From assembly GCF_001458415.1 (NCBI RefSeq), contig NZ_CYSD01000015.1, positions 1 to 64,000 on the forward strand: a stretch of DNA of 64,000 nt. The letters run 5' to 3'. Position 1 is the stretch's first letter. Each line of letters opens with the position of its first letter. The notes beneath the pieces are model-generated. The model was given only the letters and a program-made list of their open reading frames with translations. It was not told the DNA's origin and searched no databases. Below, piece by piece: positions 14,768 to 24,027 of this stretch. The translations under genes were made by a program, and so were the position numbers. Source of the stretch: Tritonibacter multivorans. Lineage in GTDB: Bacteria > Pseudomonadota > Alphaproteobacteria > Rhodobacterales > Rhodobacteraceae.

Positions 14768-17700
14768 ATGGATATTGCACGCGGTTCTATCGAACGGCCC
14801 CTTTATACGTGGCTGATCATGCTGATCGCCCTGTTCGGGGGGATCTGGGGCTTTATGACGCTGGGGCGTCTGGAAGACCCGGCCTTCACCATCAAAGAGG
14901 TGATCGTCATTACACAATACCCCGGTGCCACAGCCGAACAGGTGGCGCTGGAGGTCTCTGAGCCCCTGGAAAGCGCCATCCAGAAGATGGAAGAGGTGGA
15001 TACGATTACCTCGACCAACCGGCCTGGGTTCTCGCGCATCAATGTGGAATTCAAAGACACCTATGACGGCAATGAGCTGCCGGAAATCTGGACCAAGCTG
15101 CGCGCGCGGGTCAGGGATGCGGCGCGAGGGCTGCCTTCTGGCGCAACCCAGCCGATGGTCAATGACAGTTTCGGCGATGTGTTTGGCATCTTCTATGCGG
15201 TGACCACGCCCGGTTTCTCGGATGCCGAAAAATACGAGCTGTCGACCTATCTGCGGCGTGAATTGCTAACCGTCAGCGGTGTGGCGGATGTGGATGTGTC
15301 CGGTGTTCCGAACGAGACGATCTATGTCGAACCGGATATGGCACTGACCACCAATCTGAATATGTCGGTGCAGACGATTGCCAATGCGATTGCGACTTCG
15401 AACTCTGTGACGCCTGCGGGTGAGTTGCAGGCTGGGCCGCTGAAGACCCGCATTCAGACGCCGGAAGGCTCTGACTCCGTGTCGGAAATCGCAGGTCTGA
15501 CGGTGGGGTCGCAAGGTGAGACGATCAATGTGATCGACGTTGCCAATGTGACCCGCGGCCGCGAAGTCGACCCGTCGCTGTTCATTCGCTATCAGGGCGA
15601 AGAGGCGTTCACGCTGGGCGTGTCGGGCGTTGCCAATGAAAACATTGTCGATGTGGGCCACCGGGTGGATGCCAAACTGGCGGAGCTGGACAGCCAGATC
15701 CCCTATGGCGTGGAGCTGCACCCGATCTACCAGCAGCACCTTGTGGTCGAAGAGGCCTCGAACAACTTCCTGGTGAACCTGGCCGCATCTGTGGCCATTG
15801 TGATCGTGGTTCTGGCGATCTTCATGGGCTGGCGCGCGGCTGTGGTGGTGGGGGTGACCCTGCTGTTGACCGTGGTTGGCACGCTGCTGTTCATGGCGCT
15901 GTTCTCGATCGAGATGGAGCGCATTTCGCTGGGCGCGCTGATCATTGCGATGGGCATGCTCGTGGACAACGCAATTGTTGTTGCCGAAGGCATGCAGATC
16001 GCCATGCACCGGGGCAAAAATTCGCGCGATGCTGCAACCGAAGCCTCGGGCAAAACGCAGATCCCGCTCTTGGGGGCGACCGTCATTGGCATTATGGCCT
16101 TTGCCGGTATTGGTCTCAGCCCGGATGCAACCGGCGAATTCCTGTTCTCGCTCTTTGCGGTGATCGGCATTTCGCTTCTGCTGTCCTGGCTTCTGGCCCT
16201 GACTGTGACGCCGCTTCTGGGGCATTACTTCTTCAAGCAGGGCGATGGCGACAGCGACGAGGCTTATAACTCGATGCTGTTCCGGGTCTATGGCACCGTT
16301 TTGCGGGCGGCGCTGAAGCTGCGCTGGCTGGTGGTGGCCGGCCTGGTTGCGGTGACGGTTGTCTGTTTTGCGGGCTTTGGCATGCTGAAACAGCAGTTCT
16401 TCCCCAACTCCAACACGCCGTTGTTCTTCGTGCATTTCAAACTGCCGCAGGGCACCTCGATCGAGACCACGTCGGATCATATGAAGGTGTTTGAGGACTG
16501 GCTGGAGCAGCGCGAGGATGTGGTGTCGGTGGCGACCTTTGTCGGCCAGGGCGCGACGCGGTTCATGCTGACCTATGCCGCGGAACAGGCCAATCCCAGC
16601 TATGGGCACCTGATCATCCGCACCGAAGACATTGACGCGATCCCGCCCCTGCGGGCGGATCTGGACGCCTTTGGCCGCGCACAGTTCCCCGAAGGGGAGT
16701 TCCGCACCGAGCGTCTGGTCTTTGGTCCCGGTGGCGGCGCGCCGATCGAGGCGCGGTTCTCGGGTCCGGATCCTGCAGTGCTGCGCGCGCTGGCAGAACA
16801 GGCCATGGTTGCGCTGGATGGGGCATCAGACAATGTGCTGAACATCCGTCAGGATTGGCGCGAACAGGAACTGGTGCTGAAGCCGATCTATGCAACCGAC
16901 CGCGCTCAGACCGCCGGCGTCACCCGCGAGGACATTTCCAACGCGATGGAGTTTGCCACCAATGGTCTGACGACGGGCGTGTTCCGCGAACGCGAACGGC
17001 TGATCCCGATTGTCATGCGCCAGCCGCACAATGGTGAATTCAACCTGATGAACCAGGTGGTGTTCTCCTCTGCGGCGGGGTCGTTTGTTCCGGTGGAGCA
17101 GATGATTGATGGCATGGGGTACGAGGTGGAAAACACCCTCGTGCACCGTCGCGAGCGCGTCTACACCATCACCGTGGGGGCGGATGTGACCGCAGATGTC
17201 ACGGCAGCCACGGTCTGGAACGAGGTCAACAGCGCCATTGAGGCGATTGACGTGCCTGTGGGCTATCAGATGGAGTGGGGCGGCGAGCATGAGAACTCTG
17301 CCAATGCCAACGCCTCTCTGGGCAAGCAGTTGCCGCTGTCGCTGTTGATCATGGTGCTGATCTCGGTGCTGCTGTTCAATGCGATCCGTCAGCCGATCAT
17401 CATCTGGCTTTTGGTGCCGATGAGTGTGAACGGTGTGGTCATCGGTCTGATGGGCACAGGCCTGCCCTTCACCTTTACTGCCCTTCTGGGTTTGCTGAGC
17501 CTGTCTGGCATGCTGATCAAGAACGGCATTGTTCTGGTGGAAGAGATCGACATTGTCCGCCGCGACGAGGGGCTGCCCCTGCGCGACAGCATTGTGAAGG
17601 CCTCTGTGTCGCGTCTGCGTCCGGTGATGCTTGCGGCGGTGACCACGATCCTTGGTATGGCGCCGCTGATGGGGGATGCGTTCTTTGTCTCCATGGCGGT

Positions 17701-17824
17701 GACGATCATGGGCGGTCTGGCGTTTGCCACAGTGCTGACCATGGTGGCTGCGCCGGTGTTCTACCTGATCTTCTTCCGCGGCGTGGAACGTCGCGAGCAG
17801 AAGGCTGCCGTGGCAGCCGCCTAA
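14768..17824 (+). CDS. RND multidrug efflux permease (AcrB/HAE1-like)
   Basis: The 1018-residue inner-membrane pump has the RND layout: TM1 near residues 15-32, a large periplasmic loop, TMs 2-6 around 330-530, a second loop and TMs 7-12 to the end. The proton-relay segment in TM4 reads GMLVDNAIVVAEGM, with Asp-Asn where AcrB has Asp-Asp. It should export amphiphilic compounds by proton antiport with the adaptor encoded just upstream. ATG 14768 follows the adaptor stop by 10 bases; an earlier in-frame start would overlap it without homology. A strong terminator follows at 17850. Confidence 0.95.
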   Translation: MDIARGSIERPLYTWLIMLIALFGGIWGFMTLGRLEDPAFTIKEVIVITQYPGATAEQVALEVSEPLESAIQKMEEVDTITSTNRPGFSRINVEFKDTYDGNELPEIWTKLRARVRDAARGLPSGATQPMVNDSFGDVFGIFYAVTTPGFSDAEKYELSTYLRRELLTVSGVADVDVSGVPNETIYVEPDMALTTNLNMSVQTIANAIATSNSVTPAGELQAGPLKTRIQTPEGSDSVSEIAGLTVGSQGETINVIDVANVTRGREVDPSLFIRYQGEEAFTLGVSGVANENIVDVGHRVDAKLAELDSQIPYGVELHPIYQQHLVVEEASNNFLVNLAASVAIVIVVLAIFMGWRAAVVVGVTLLLTVVGTLLFMALFSIEMERISLGALIIAMGMLVDNAIVVAEGMQIAMHRGKNSRDAATEASGKTQIPLLGATVIGIMAFAGIGLSPDATGEFLFSLFAVIGISLLLSWLLALTVTPLLGHYFFKQGDGDSDEAYNSMLFRVYGTVLRAALKLRWLVVAGLVAVTVVCFAGFGMLKQQFFPNSNTPLFFVHFKLPQGTSIETTSDHMKVFEDWLEQREDVVSVATFVGQGATRFMLTYAAEQANPSYGHLIIRTEDIDAIPPLRADLDAFGRAQFPEGEFRTERLVFGPGGGAPIEARFSGPDPAVLRALAEQAMVALDGASDNVLNIRQDWREQELVLKPIYATDRAQTAGVTREDISNAMEFATNGLTTGVFRERERLIPIVMRQPHNGEFNLMNQVVFSSAAGSFVPVEQMIDGMGYEVENTLVHRRERVYTITVGADVTADVTAATVWNEVNSAIEAIDVPVGYQMEWGGEHENSANANASLGKQLPLSLLIMVLISVLLFNAIRQPIIIWLLVPMSVNGVVIGLMGTGLPFTFTALLGLLSLSGMLIKNGIVLVEEIDIVRRDEGLPLRDSIVKASVSRLRPVMLAAVTTILGMAPLMGDAFFVSMAVTIMGGLAFATVLTMVAAPVFYLIFFRGVERREQKAAVAAA

Positions 17825-17849
17825 GCCTGCCTAGAAGCTTGTGACAACC

Positions 17850-17882
17850 AAAAAAGCCCCGGGACATTCCCGGGGCTTTTTA
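17850..17882 (+). terminator. Rho-independent terminator of the efflux operon
   Basis: AAAAAGCCCCGGGA pairs with TCCCGGGGCTTTTT around a three-base loop. The symmetric A/T tracts let it also stop leftward transcripts, such as that of the tiny lipoprotein gene. Confidence 0.9.
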
Positions 17883-17910
17883 TGTGTCCGCTGTATCTGT
17901 CCATTTGGGG

Positions 17911-17985
17911 TCAGATCAAAGGCACCAAAGGCACGTCACAGGCGGCAAGGGTCAGAAGTGCAAGGAAGAGGGCAATTCGGGTCAT
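17911..17985 (-). CDS. Very small lipoprotein, 24 residues
   Basis: ATG 17985 follows CCGGAGCCTGAC, a good ribosome binding site. It opens a 24-codon frame that is nearly all lipoprotein signal: MTRIALFLALLTLAAC with lipobox LAAC (Cys16), then only eight residues (DVPLVPLI). After processing it would be a lipid-anchored nonapeptide. Similar minimal lipoproteins with a VPL or IPG ending occur in Rhodobacteraceae, to my recollection, without known role; entericidins are a loose parallel. It lies downstream of carB, separated by the hairpin array at 18038-18191. Confidence 0.6.
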   Translation of the reverse strand: MTRIALFLALLTLAACDVPLVPLI

Positions 17986-18037
17986 GTCAGGCTCCGGAAA
18001 TGAGACACCTCCAGTTTTGCCGCTGTTGTGCAGGCAA

Positions 18038-18191
18038 GCAAATGAAAGTTCCTTTCATTTGCGCCTTCCGGGGGGAAGGGCTGGGGCCGCGCGGGCCTTT
18101 GGCCCGCGCGGCCCCAGCCCCGGTCGGATCGCGAAGCGATCCGAAACCGCTTTGCTGTCGCAAAGAAAAACGCCCCCAAAAGGGGGCGTTT
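18038..18191. repeat. Array of five perfect hairpins downstream of carB
   Basis: Five back-to-back inverted repeats: 11-base arms with loop TTC (18038-18062); 20-base arms with loop TTT (18078-18120), almost all G and C; 9-base arms with loop GAA (18124-18144); 6-base arms (18150-18165); and 10-base arms with loop AAAA (18168-18191). Read leftward, the last is followed by TTTTTC and is the carB terminator. The rest have no known function. The arms are perfect and the loops very short. Confidence 0.8.
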
Positions 18192-18275
18192 CTTTCCTTC
18201 GACACGATGGAAGCGCTTAAGCGCTCCGTCCGTTCGCTTCTGAGGTCCTCTCCCAGAGGGTCTCCAAGACGAAGC

Positions 18276-21200
18276 TCACCCTTGCAGGCTTTTTACTTCC
18301 ACTTCGCCTTCAGCCTGCGCTTTGATTGCGCGGGCGGCAGCATGAGCGCCAGCTGCGGTGGTGAAGTAGGGGATCTTGTCATAGAGCGCCACTTCACGCA
18401 TCGGCTTGCTGTCCTCAACCGCTTGTGCGCCTTCGGTGGTGTTCATCAACAGCTGCACGCCGCCATCCTTCAGCAGGTCGACCACGTTCGGGCGGCCTTC
18501 ATAGACCTTGTTGACAACGCCGCATTCCACGCCCTGACCGTCAAGCCAGGCCTGGGTGCCGCGGGTTGCGATCAGTTTGAAGCCCTGCTCGGTCAGGATC
18601 TTGGCCGCGTCCAGCATATCGGCGGTTTTATCCGCGTCCTTGATGGTAATAAACGCGGTGCCTTCCGACGGCAGCACCATGCCTGCGCCCATCTGCGCCT
18701 TCAGGAAGGCACGGGCGAAGGAGCGGTCCCAGCCCATGACTTCACCGGTGGAACGCATTTCCGGGCCAAGGATGGTGTCCACACCCGGGAAGCGGGCAAA
18801 GGGCAGCACGGCTTCCTTGACCGAGAACCAGGGCATATCCGGGTCCGCCAGCGTCATCGGGTCGGCCATCGGCGTGTTGACGTCATAGCCCGCGTCCTCG
18901 CCGTAAGGCGGGCGTGTCGGGAAGTTCGACAGCGGCTCGCCGGCCATGACACGGGCGGCGATCGATGCGATTGCACTGTCGGTGGCTTTGGCGACAAAGG
19001 GCACGGTACGCGACGCACGCGGGTTGACCTCGATCAGGTAGATTTCGTCATCCTTGATCGCGAACTGCACGTTCATCAGACCCACCACATTCAGCGCCTT
19101 GGCCAGCGCATGGGCCTGCACCTTGATGCGGTCGATCACGTCTTTGGACAGCGAATAGGGCGGCAGCGAGCAGGCGGAGTCACCGGAGTGGACGCCCGCT
19201 TCTTCAATGTGCTGCATAATGCCTGCCACATGGACTTCATTGCCGTCGCACAGCGCATCCACATCCAGTTCCACCGCACCAGACAGGTAGCTGTCCAGCA
19301 GGACGGGGCTGTCGCCGGACACAACAACCGCCTCGTTGATGTAACGGCGCAGCTGGTCCATGTCGCGGACGATTTCCATCGCGCGGCCACCCAGAACGTA
19401 GGACGGGCGAATGACCAGCGGGAAGCCGATCTCCTCGGCGATTTTCAGCGCCTGCTCGTCGGTGGAGGCAATGCCGTTCTTCGGCTGCGTCAGACCCAGA
19501 TCGTTGACCAGCGCCTGAAAACGCTCGCGGTCTTCGGCCAGGTCAATCGCGTCCGGGGTGGTGCCGAGGATCGGGATACCTTCGGCCTCCAGCGCGTTGG
19601 CCAGTTTCAGCGGGGTCTGGCCGCCGAACTGAACGATCACACCGTGCAGCGTGCCGTTTTCCTGTTCGGTGGTCAGGATCTCCATCACGTGTTCAAACGT
19701 CAGCGGCTCAAAATACAGGCGGTCCGAGGTGTCATAATCGGTCGACACGGTTTCGGGGTTACAGTTGATCATGATCGTCTCGTAACCCGCGTCGGTCAGC
19801 GCGTAACAGGCGTGACAGCAGCAGTAGTCGAACTCGATCCCCTGACCGATGCGGTTTGGGCCACCCCCCAGGATGACAACCTTTTTGCGATCCGACGGGC
19901 GTGCCTCGCATTCCACTTCACCCATCATCGGGGTCTCGTAGGTGGAGTACATATAGGGGGTCTGCGCCTCAAACTCGGCAGCGCAGGTGTCAATGCGTTT
20001 GAACACCGCGCGCACGCCAAGGTTCTGGCGGGCACGGCGGACGTTGCCTTCTTCACGACCGGTCAGAGCGCCAAGGCGGGCATCGGTAAAGCCCAGCATT
20101 TTCAGCGCGCGCAGTTCGCCTTCGCGAACCGGCAGGCCGTCTTTGCGGACGTCACGTTCGGCCTCCACGATTTCGCGGATGCGGGACAGGAACCAGGGGT
20201 CAAATTTGGTGACGCCGTGGATTTCGTCGTCCGACAGACCGTGACGCATGGCTTGCGCGATGGTGCGCATGCGGTCCGGGGTCTGCTGGCTGATCGCTTT
20301 GATCACGGCGGCTTTGTCTTCGCCACCAACGCTTTCCCACAGGCCTGCGGTCACACCGGGGATCTCGACCTCGTCAAAACCGGTAAGGCCGGATTCCATC
20401 GACGCCAGCGCTTTTTGCAGGCTTTCGTGGATGGTGCGGCCGATGGCCATGGTTTCACCCACGGACTTCATCGCGGTGGTCAGGTAAGGCTCGCTCCCTG
20501 GGAATTTCTCAAAGGCGAATTTCGGGATCTTGGTGACGACATAGTCGATTGTGGGTTCGAACGATGCCGGTGTCACGCCGGTGATGTCGTTGTCCAGCTC
20601 GTCCAGTGTGAAGCCAACCGCCAGTTTCGCCGCGATCTTGGCAATCGGGAAACCGGTCGCTTTCGATGCCAGCGCGGAAGAGCGCGACACACGCGGGTTC
20701 ATTTCGATCACAACCATACGGCCATCGTCGGGGTTCATCGCCCACTGCACGTTGGAGCCGCCGGTTTCCACACCGATCTCGCGCAGAACCGCAATCGAGG
20801 CGGTGCGCATCATCTGGTATTCTTTGTCGGTCAGGGTCAGGGCAGGGGCCACGGTGATCGAATCACCGGTGTGCACGCCCATCGGGTCGACGTTTTCAAT
20901 GGAACAGACGATGATCGCATTGTCCGCTTTGTCGCGGACCACTTCCATCTCGTATTCTTTCCAGCCCAAGAGGCTCTCGTCGACGAGGATCTGGTTAACC
21001 GGCGAGGCATCCATGCCGGTGCGGCAGAAGTGGATGTAGTCTTCGCGGTTGTAAGCCACGCCACCGCCGGTGCCGCCAAGGGTAAAGGCGGGGCGGATAA
21101 TGGCGGGCAGGCCGATGTCTTCGAGCGCTTCCAGCGCGATGTTTACACCTGCGTCCAGATCGGCAGAGCCGTTTTCGCGGGTCGGTGCAGTCACGATGGT

Positions 21201-21638
21201 GGCGCGCGGGTTTTCAAGGCCCAGACGATCCATCGCTTCGCGGAACAGTTTGCGATCTTCCGCCATTTCAATGGCTTCGCGTTTTGCGCCGATCATCTCA
21301 ACGCCGAATTTTTCCAGCACGCCCATCTCTTCGAGTGCGAGAGAGGTGTTCAGGCCGGTCTGACCGCCCATGGTCGGCAAGAGCGCGTCGGGGCGTTCTT
21401 TTTCGATGATCTTGGCGACAACCTCGGGGGTGATCGGCTCAATATATGTCGCGTCCGCAAGGCCCGGATCGGTCATGATCGTCGCCGGGTTGGAGTTCAC
21501 GAGGATAACGCGGTATCCTTCTTCGCGCAGCGCTTTACAGGCCTGTGCCCCGGAGTAGTCAAACTCGCAGGCCTGCCCGATCACGATGGGCCCCGCCCCA
21601 ATAATCATAATCGATTTGATATCGGTTCTCTTCGGCAT
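18276..21638 (-). CDS. carB: Carbamoyl-phosphate synthase large subunit
   Basis: The 1120-residue product is the ammonia-using subunit that makes carbamoyl phosphate for arginine and pyrimidine synthesis. It shows two homologous ATP-grasp halves, each opening with an ATP-binding start ([42 protein letters not shown]), and a C-terminal methylglyoxal-synthase-like allosteric domain. The family's [17 protein letters not shown] and [16 protein letters not shown] segments are present. ATG 21638 follows GGAAGCCTGAC. carA is not adjacent. The partner transcarbamylase ArgF is encoded at 57438, far away. Confidence 0.98.
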   Translation of the reverse strand: MPKRTDIKSIMIIGAGPIVIGQACEFDYSGAQACKALREEGYRVILVNSNPATIMTDPGLADATYIEPITPEVVAKIIEKERPDALLPTMGGQTGLNTSLALEEMGVLEKFGVEMIGAKREAIEMAEDRKLFREAMDRLGLENPRATIVTAPTRENGSADLDAGVNIALEALEDIGLPAIIRPAFTLGGTGGGVAYNREDYIHFCRTGMDASPVNQILVDESLLGWKEYEMEVVRDKADNAIIVCSIENVDPMGVHTGDSITVAPALTLTDKEYQMMRTASIAVLREIGVETGGSNVQWAMNPDDGRMVVIEMNPRVSRSSALASKATGFPIAKIAAKLAVGFTLDELDNDITGVTPASFEPTIDYVVTKIPKFAFEKFPGSEPYLTTAMKSVGETMAIGRTIHESLQKALASMESGLTGFDEVEIPGVTAGLWESVGGEDKAAVIKAISQQTPDRMRTIAQAMRHGLSDDEIHGVTKFDPWFLSRIREIVEAERDVRKDGLPVREGELRALKMLGFTDARLGALTGREEGNVRRARQNLGVRAVFKRIDTCAAEFEAQTPYMYSTYETPMMGEVECEARPSDRKKVVILGGGPNRIGQGIEFDYCCCHACYALTDAGYETIMINCNPETVSTDYDTSDRLYFEPLTFEHVMEILTTEQENGTLHGVIVQFGGQTPLKLANALEAEGIPILGTTPDAIDLAEDRERFQALVNDLGLTQPKNGIASTDEQALKIAEEIGFPLVIRPSYVLGGRAMEIVRDMDQLRRYINEAVVVSGDSPVLLDSYLSGAVELDVDALCDGNEVHVAGIMQHIEEAGVHSGDSACSLPPYSLSKDVIDRIKVQAHALAKALNVVGLMNVQFAIKDDEIYLIEVNPRASRTVPFVAKATDSAIASIAARVMAGEPLSNFPTRPPYGEDAGYDVNTPMADPMTLADPDMPWFSVKEAVLPFARFPGVDTILGPEMRSTGEVMGWDRSFARAFLKAQMGAGMVLPSEGTAFITIKDADKTADMLDAAKILTEQGFKLIATRGTQAWLDGQGVECGVVNKVYEGRPNVVDLLKDGGVQLLMNTTEGAQAVEDSKPMREVALYDKIPYFTTAAGAHAAARAIKAQAEGEVEVKSLQG

Positions 21639-21869
21639 GTCAGGCTTCCTTCGATGGCAGTGCGGGCGTTTGCGGCGCGAGGATAGGTCTTTGGAGCGGC
21701 ACCAACTGAATCGGCGACAGGCTGGTGCCAAATTGTCCTGCGTTATAGGCAGCCGGACGAAAGGTGCAAGTAGTATCGGGTGCGATCTGCAATTTGCCGT
21801 TTTCAGCCCTTTCACGAGGCGCACAAACCGCTATATGGCAGGTCAGATTAGAATTTGGAGGTCCAGCGC
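21639..21869. other. Divergent promoter region of carB and pabB
   Basis: Two operons start away from each other here. No clear attenuator, operator dyad or leader peptide was found; the only firm element is GGAGG eight bases before the GTG of pabB. Confidence 0.4.
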
Positions 21870-23018
21870 GTGCTGATCCGCTTTGACAGAGGTCCCGATG
21901 GAACCGCGCAACGCTTTGCGGGCGCGACCCGTGTGATCACCGCATGGGAACCGGATGAGGCACGTACCGCGTTGGCCGCGATCGAGGCCGCGCGCGCCGA
22001 AGGCGCCTGGGTTGCGGGCTATGCAAGCTACGAGCTGGGCTATGCGCTGGAACCAAAGCTGGCGCATCTGATGCCTGAAGACCGCAAGTTGCCGCTGTTG
22101 CAGTTTGGGGTCTACGACGGCCCCGTGGCCGACGCGCCCGTTGTCGCGGGGGAGGCGGGGTTTGGCCCGGCGCGCCCCAAATGGGACGAAGCGCGCTACA
22201 CGCAAGCCTTTGATCAGGTCAAAGCCTATATCGGCGCGGGCGATTTCTATCAGGCGAACCTGACCTTCCCGATCGAGGCCACGGCCGAGGGCACGCCAGA
22301 GGCGCTTTATGCCGCGCTGCAAGCACGCCAGCCCGTGGGCTATGGCGCCTTGATCGAACAGGAGGGGCTGCCTGCGATCCTGTCGCGCAGCCCAGAGCTG
22401 TTCTTTCGCACAACAGCGGACGGCGTGATCGAAACCCGCCCGATGAAAGGCACGCAGCCGCGGTCCAAAGACCCGGTCGAGGACGCCAAGCGCCGCGATT
22501 TCCTGCGTCAGGACGAAAAGAACCGCGCCGAGAACCTGATGATCGTGGATCTTCTGCGCAATGACATCAGCCGCGTGGCGCGCACCGGGTCGGTGCATGT
22601 GCCGGAACTTTTTGCGGTCGAAAGCTATGCCACTGTGCATCAGATGGTGTCGCTGGTCCGGGCCGAGCTGGCCTCGGGCAAGGGTCTGGACGCGATCTTT
22701 GAGGCGTTGTTCCCCTGCGGGTCGATCACCGGCGCGCCCAAGATCCGGTCGATGGAAGTGATCCGTGAACTGGAACCCGAGGCGCGCGATATTTACTGCG
22801 GCAGCATTGGCTGGGCCGCACCTGATGGCCGCAGCGAGTTCAATGTGGCGATCCGCACGGTGATGCTGGACGGCGATCAGGCGCGCTTTAACGTCGGCGG
22901 TGGGCTTGTCTGGGACAGCACCGCCGCATCGGAATATGAGGAGGCGCTGTGGAAAGCCCGGTTCGCACAGATCACCAATACCGCGATGCCATCCGAGACG
23001 ATCCGGACTTCCGCCTGA
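21870..23018 (+). CDS. pabB: Aminodeoxychorismate synthase component I
   Basis: The 382-residue chorismate-binding enzyme forms 4-amino-4-deoxychorismate in folate synthesis. Conserved blocks are present: GDFYQANLTFP, ETRPMKGTQPRS, ENLMIVDLLRND, FPCGSITGAPKIRSMEVI and GGGLVWDSTAASEYEE. It has the shortened N-terminus common in this group. Start GTG 21870 is chosen because GGAGG stands eight bases before it; an upstream TTG (21855) would place that site inside the gene. It overlaps the class IV aminotransferase gene by 70 bases, so the two act in sequence. Confidence 0.93.
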   Translation: MLIRFDRGPDGTAQRFAGATRVITAWEPDEARTALAAIEAARAEGAWVAGYASYELGYALEPKLAHLMPEDRKLPLLQFGVYDGPVADAPVVAGEAGFGPARPKWDEARYTQAFDQVKAYIGAGDFYQANLTFPIEATAEGTPEALYAALQARQPVGYGALIEQEGLPAILSRSPELFFRTTADGVIETRPMKGTQPRSKDPVEDAKRRDFLRQDEKNRAENLMIVDLLRNDISRVARTGSVHVPELFAVESYATVHQMVSLVRAELASGKGLDAIFEALFPCGSITGAPKIRSMEVIRELEPEARDIYCGSIGWAAPDGRSEFNVAIRTVMLDGDQARFNVGGGLVWDSTAASEYEEALWKARFAQITNTAMPSETIRTSA

Positions 23019-23629
23019 TCGAGACCTTCGGGTATCACCCCGGTCAGGGCATCGCGCGGCTGGATCTGCATCTGGCCCGGATGCAGCGCAGCGCAGCGGC
23101 GCTGGGGATTGTCTTTGACCCGTCCGCTGCAAGGGCAGCGCTGGAGCCGGTAAGAGGCGCGGACCGGCTGCGCTGCCGTCTGACCCTCTCTGCATCGGGT
23201 GGGTTTGATCTGACGCTGGCGGCTTTTCCCGTGCCGATTTCGGTCATGCGGTTCAAGATTGCCGATACGGTACTGGATTCGCAGGATGTCTGGTTGCAGC
23301 ATAAGACGACCCGTCGTGCGCTTTATGATCAGGCGCGGGCCGAATTGCCTGCGGGGGTGGAAGAACTGGTATTTGTCAACGAACGTGCAGAACTGTGCGA
23401 GGGCACGATCACCAATCTTGTGCTGACAACACCGGAGGGCGACCGTCTGACCCCTCCGCTGCACAGCGGATGCTTGCCGGGGGTCTTTCGTCAAAGCCTG
23501 CTGGAGTCGGGTTGGGTCCGCGAAGCCGTCCTGCACCCTGACGATCTGAGGGCGGCGGCACATTTGGAGCTCACCAATTCGCTGCGCGGTGCGACATCTG
23601 CTCAATGGCTGGCGAGCGCGCGCTCTTAA
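22949..23629 (+). CDS. pabC: Class IV aminotransferase, probable aminodeoxychorismate lyase
   Basis: The 226-residue PLP enzyme carries the PLP lysine at Lys119 (VWLQHKTTRR) and the class IV segment VNERAELCEGTITNL. Next to pabB, its likely job is to release pyruvate from aminodeoxychorismate to give 4-aminobenzoate. GTG 22949 lies inside pabB, behind GAGGAGGCGCT, giving a 70-base overlap and translational coupling. The sequence before FRLIETF at 21-27 is variable, so a later start cannot be excluded, but no better one is seen. Confidence 0.85.
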   Translation: MESPVRTDHQYRDAIRDDPDFRLIETFGYHPGQGIARLDLHLARMQRSAAALGIVFDPSAARAALEPVRGADRLRCRLTLSASGGFDLTLAAFPVPISVMRFKIADTVLDSQDVWLQHKTTRRALYDQARAELPAGVEELVFVNERAELCEGTITNLVLTTPEGDRLTPPLHSGCLPGVFRQSLLESGWVREAVLHPDDLRAAAHLELTNSLRGATSAQWLASARS

Positions 23630-23650
23630 CAGGCGGTGCGCCCAGCCACG

Positions 23651-23905
23651 GACGGGGGCTCCCGCCCGTCGCAGGATCGCTGGCGCGATCCGCTCCCGTT
23701 GGGCATGGCAGCGCGCCTGCGGCGCGCTGCGGTTGCGTGTGAACAATATGACGCCGCGCAGCATCGGCCACAAGCGGTTGCGCGCCGCGCCGAGAGGCGC
23801 GGCGCCAGGCCCAACAGCGAGGGGCGCGCAGGCTTTGCCTGCGGGGCCTGAGGCCGCGGGAGCGCTCCCTTTGGAGGTCTGGCACGCCAAAAGGCGTGAA
23901 AGACC
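23651..23905. repeat. Cluster of short-loop palindromes upstream of aspS
   Basis: The spacer holds a run of perfect inverted repeats: GGATCGC/GCGATCC (23674-23691), GCAGCGCGCC/GGCGCGCTGC with a TGC loop (23708-23730), GCGCCGCGCC/GGCGCGGCGC with a GAGA loop (23782-23805), CGCAGGC/GCCTGCG with a TTT loop (23827-23843) and CACGCC/GGCGTG with an AAAA loop (23883-23898), plus shorter ones. None has a U run except by chance. The style matches the array at 18038-18191. Confidence 0.7.
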
Positions 23906-24027
23906 TTTGGGTCGCGGTGTTGCAGGCCGAGCTTTGCTTGACAATGTGCGCGCAAACCTGTGTATCGACCCGGACGAATGACGTGGGCCGCCCCATTGGG
24001 CGCCCCCAGCCGCAAAGAGGCCAAACC

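Noticed and set aside
15266-16609. 447-codon open frame antisense to the RND permease
   Set aside because: Histidine- and glutamine-rich shadow composition; the RND gene is unambiguous.
17841-21686. Very long open frame antisense to carB (about 1280 codons)
   Set aside because: It follows the codon-position GC bias of carB on the opposite strand; composition is His-, Gln- and Arg-rich and matches no family, while carB is certain.
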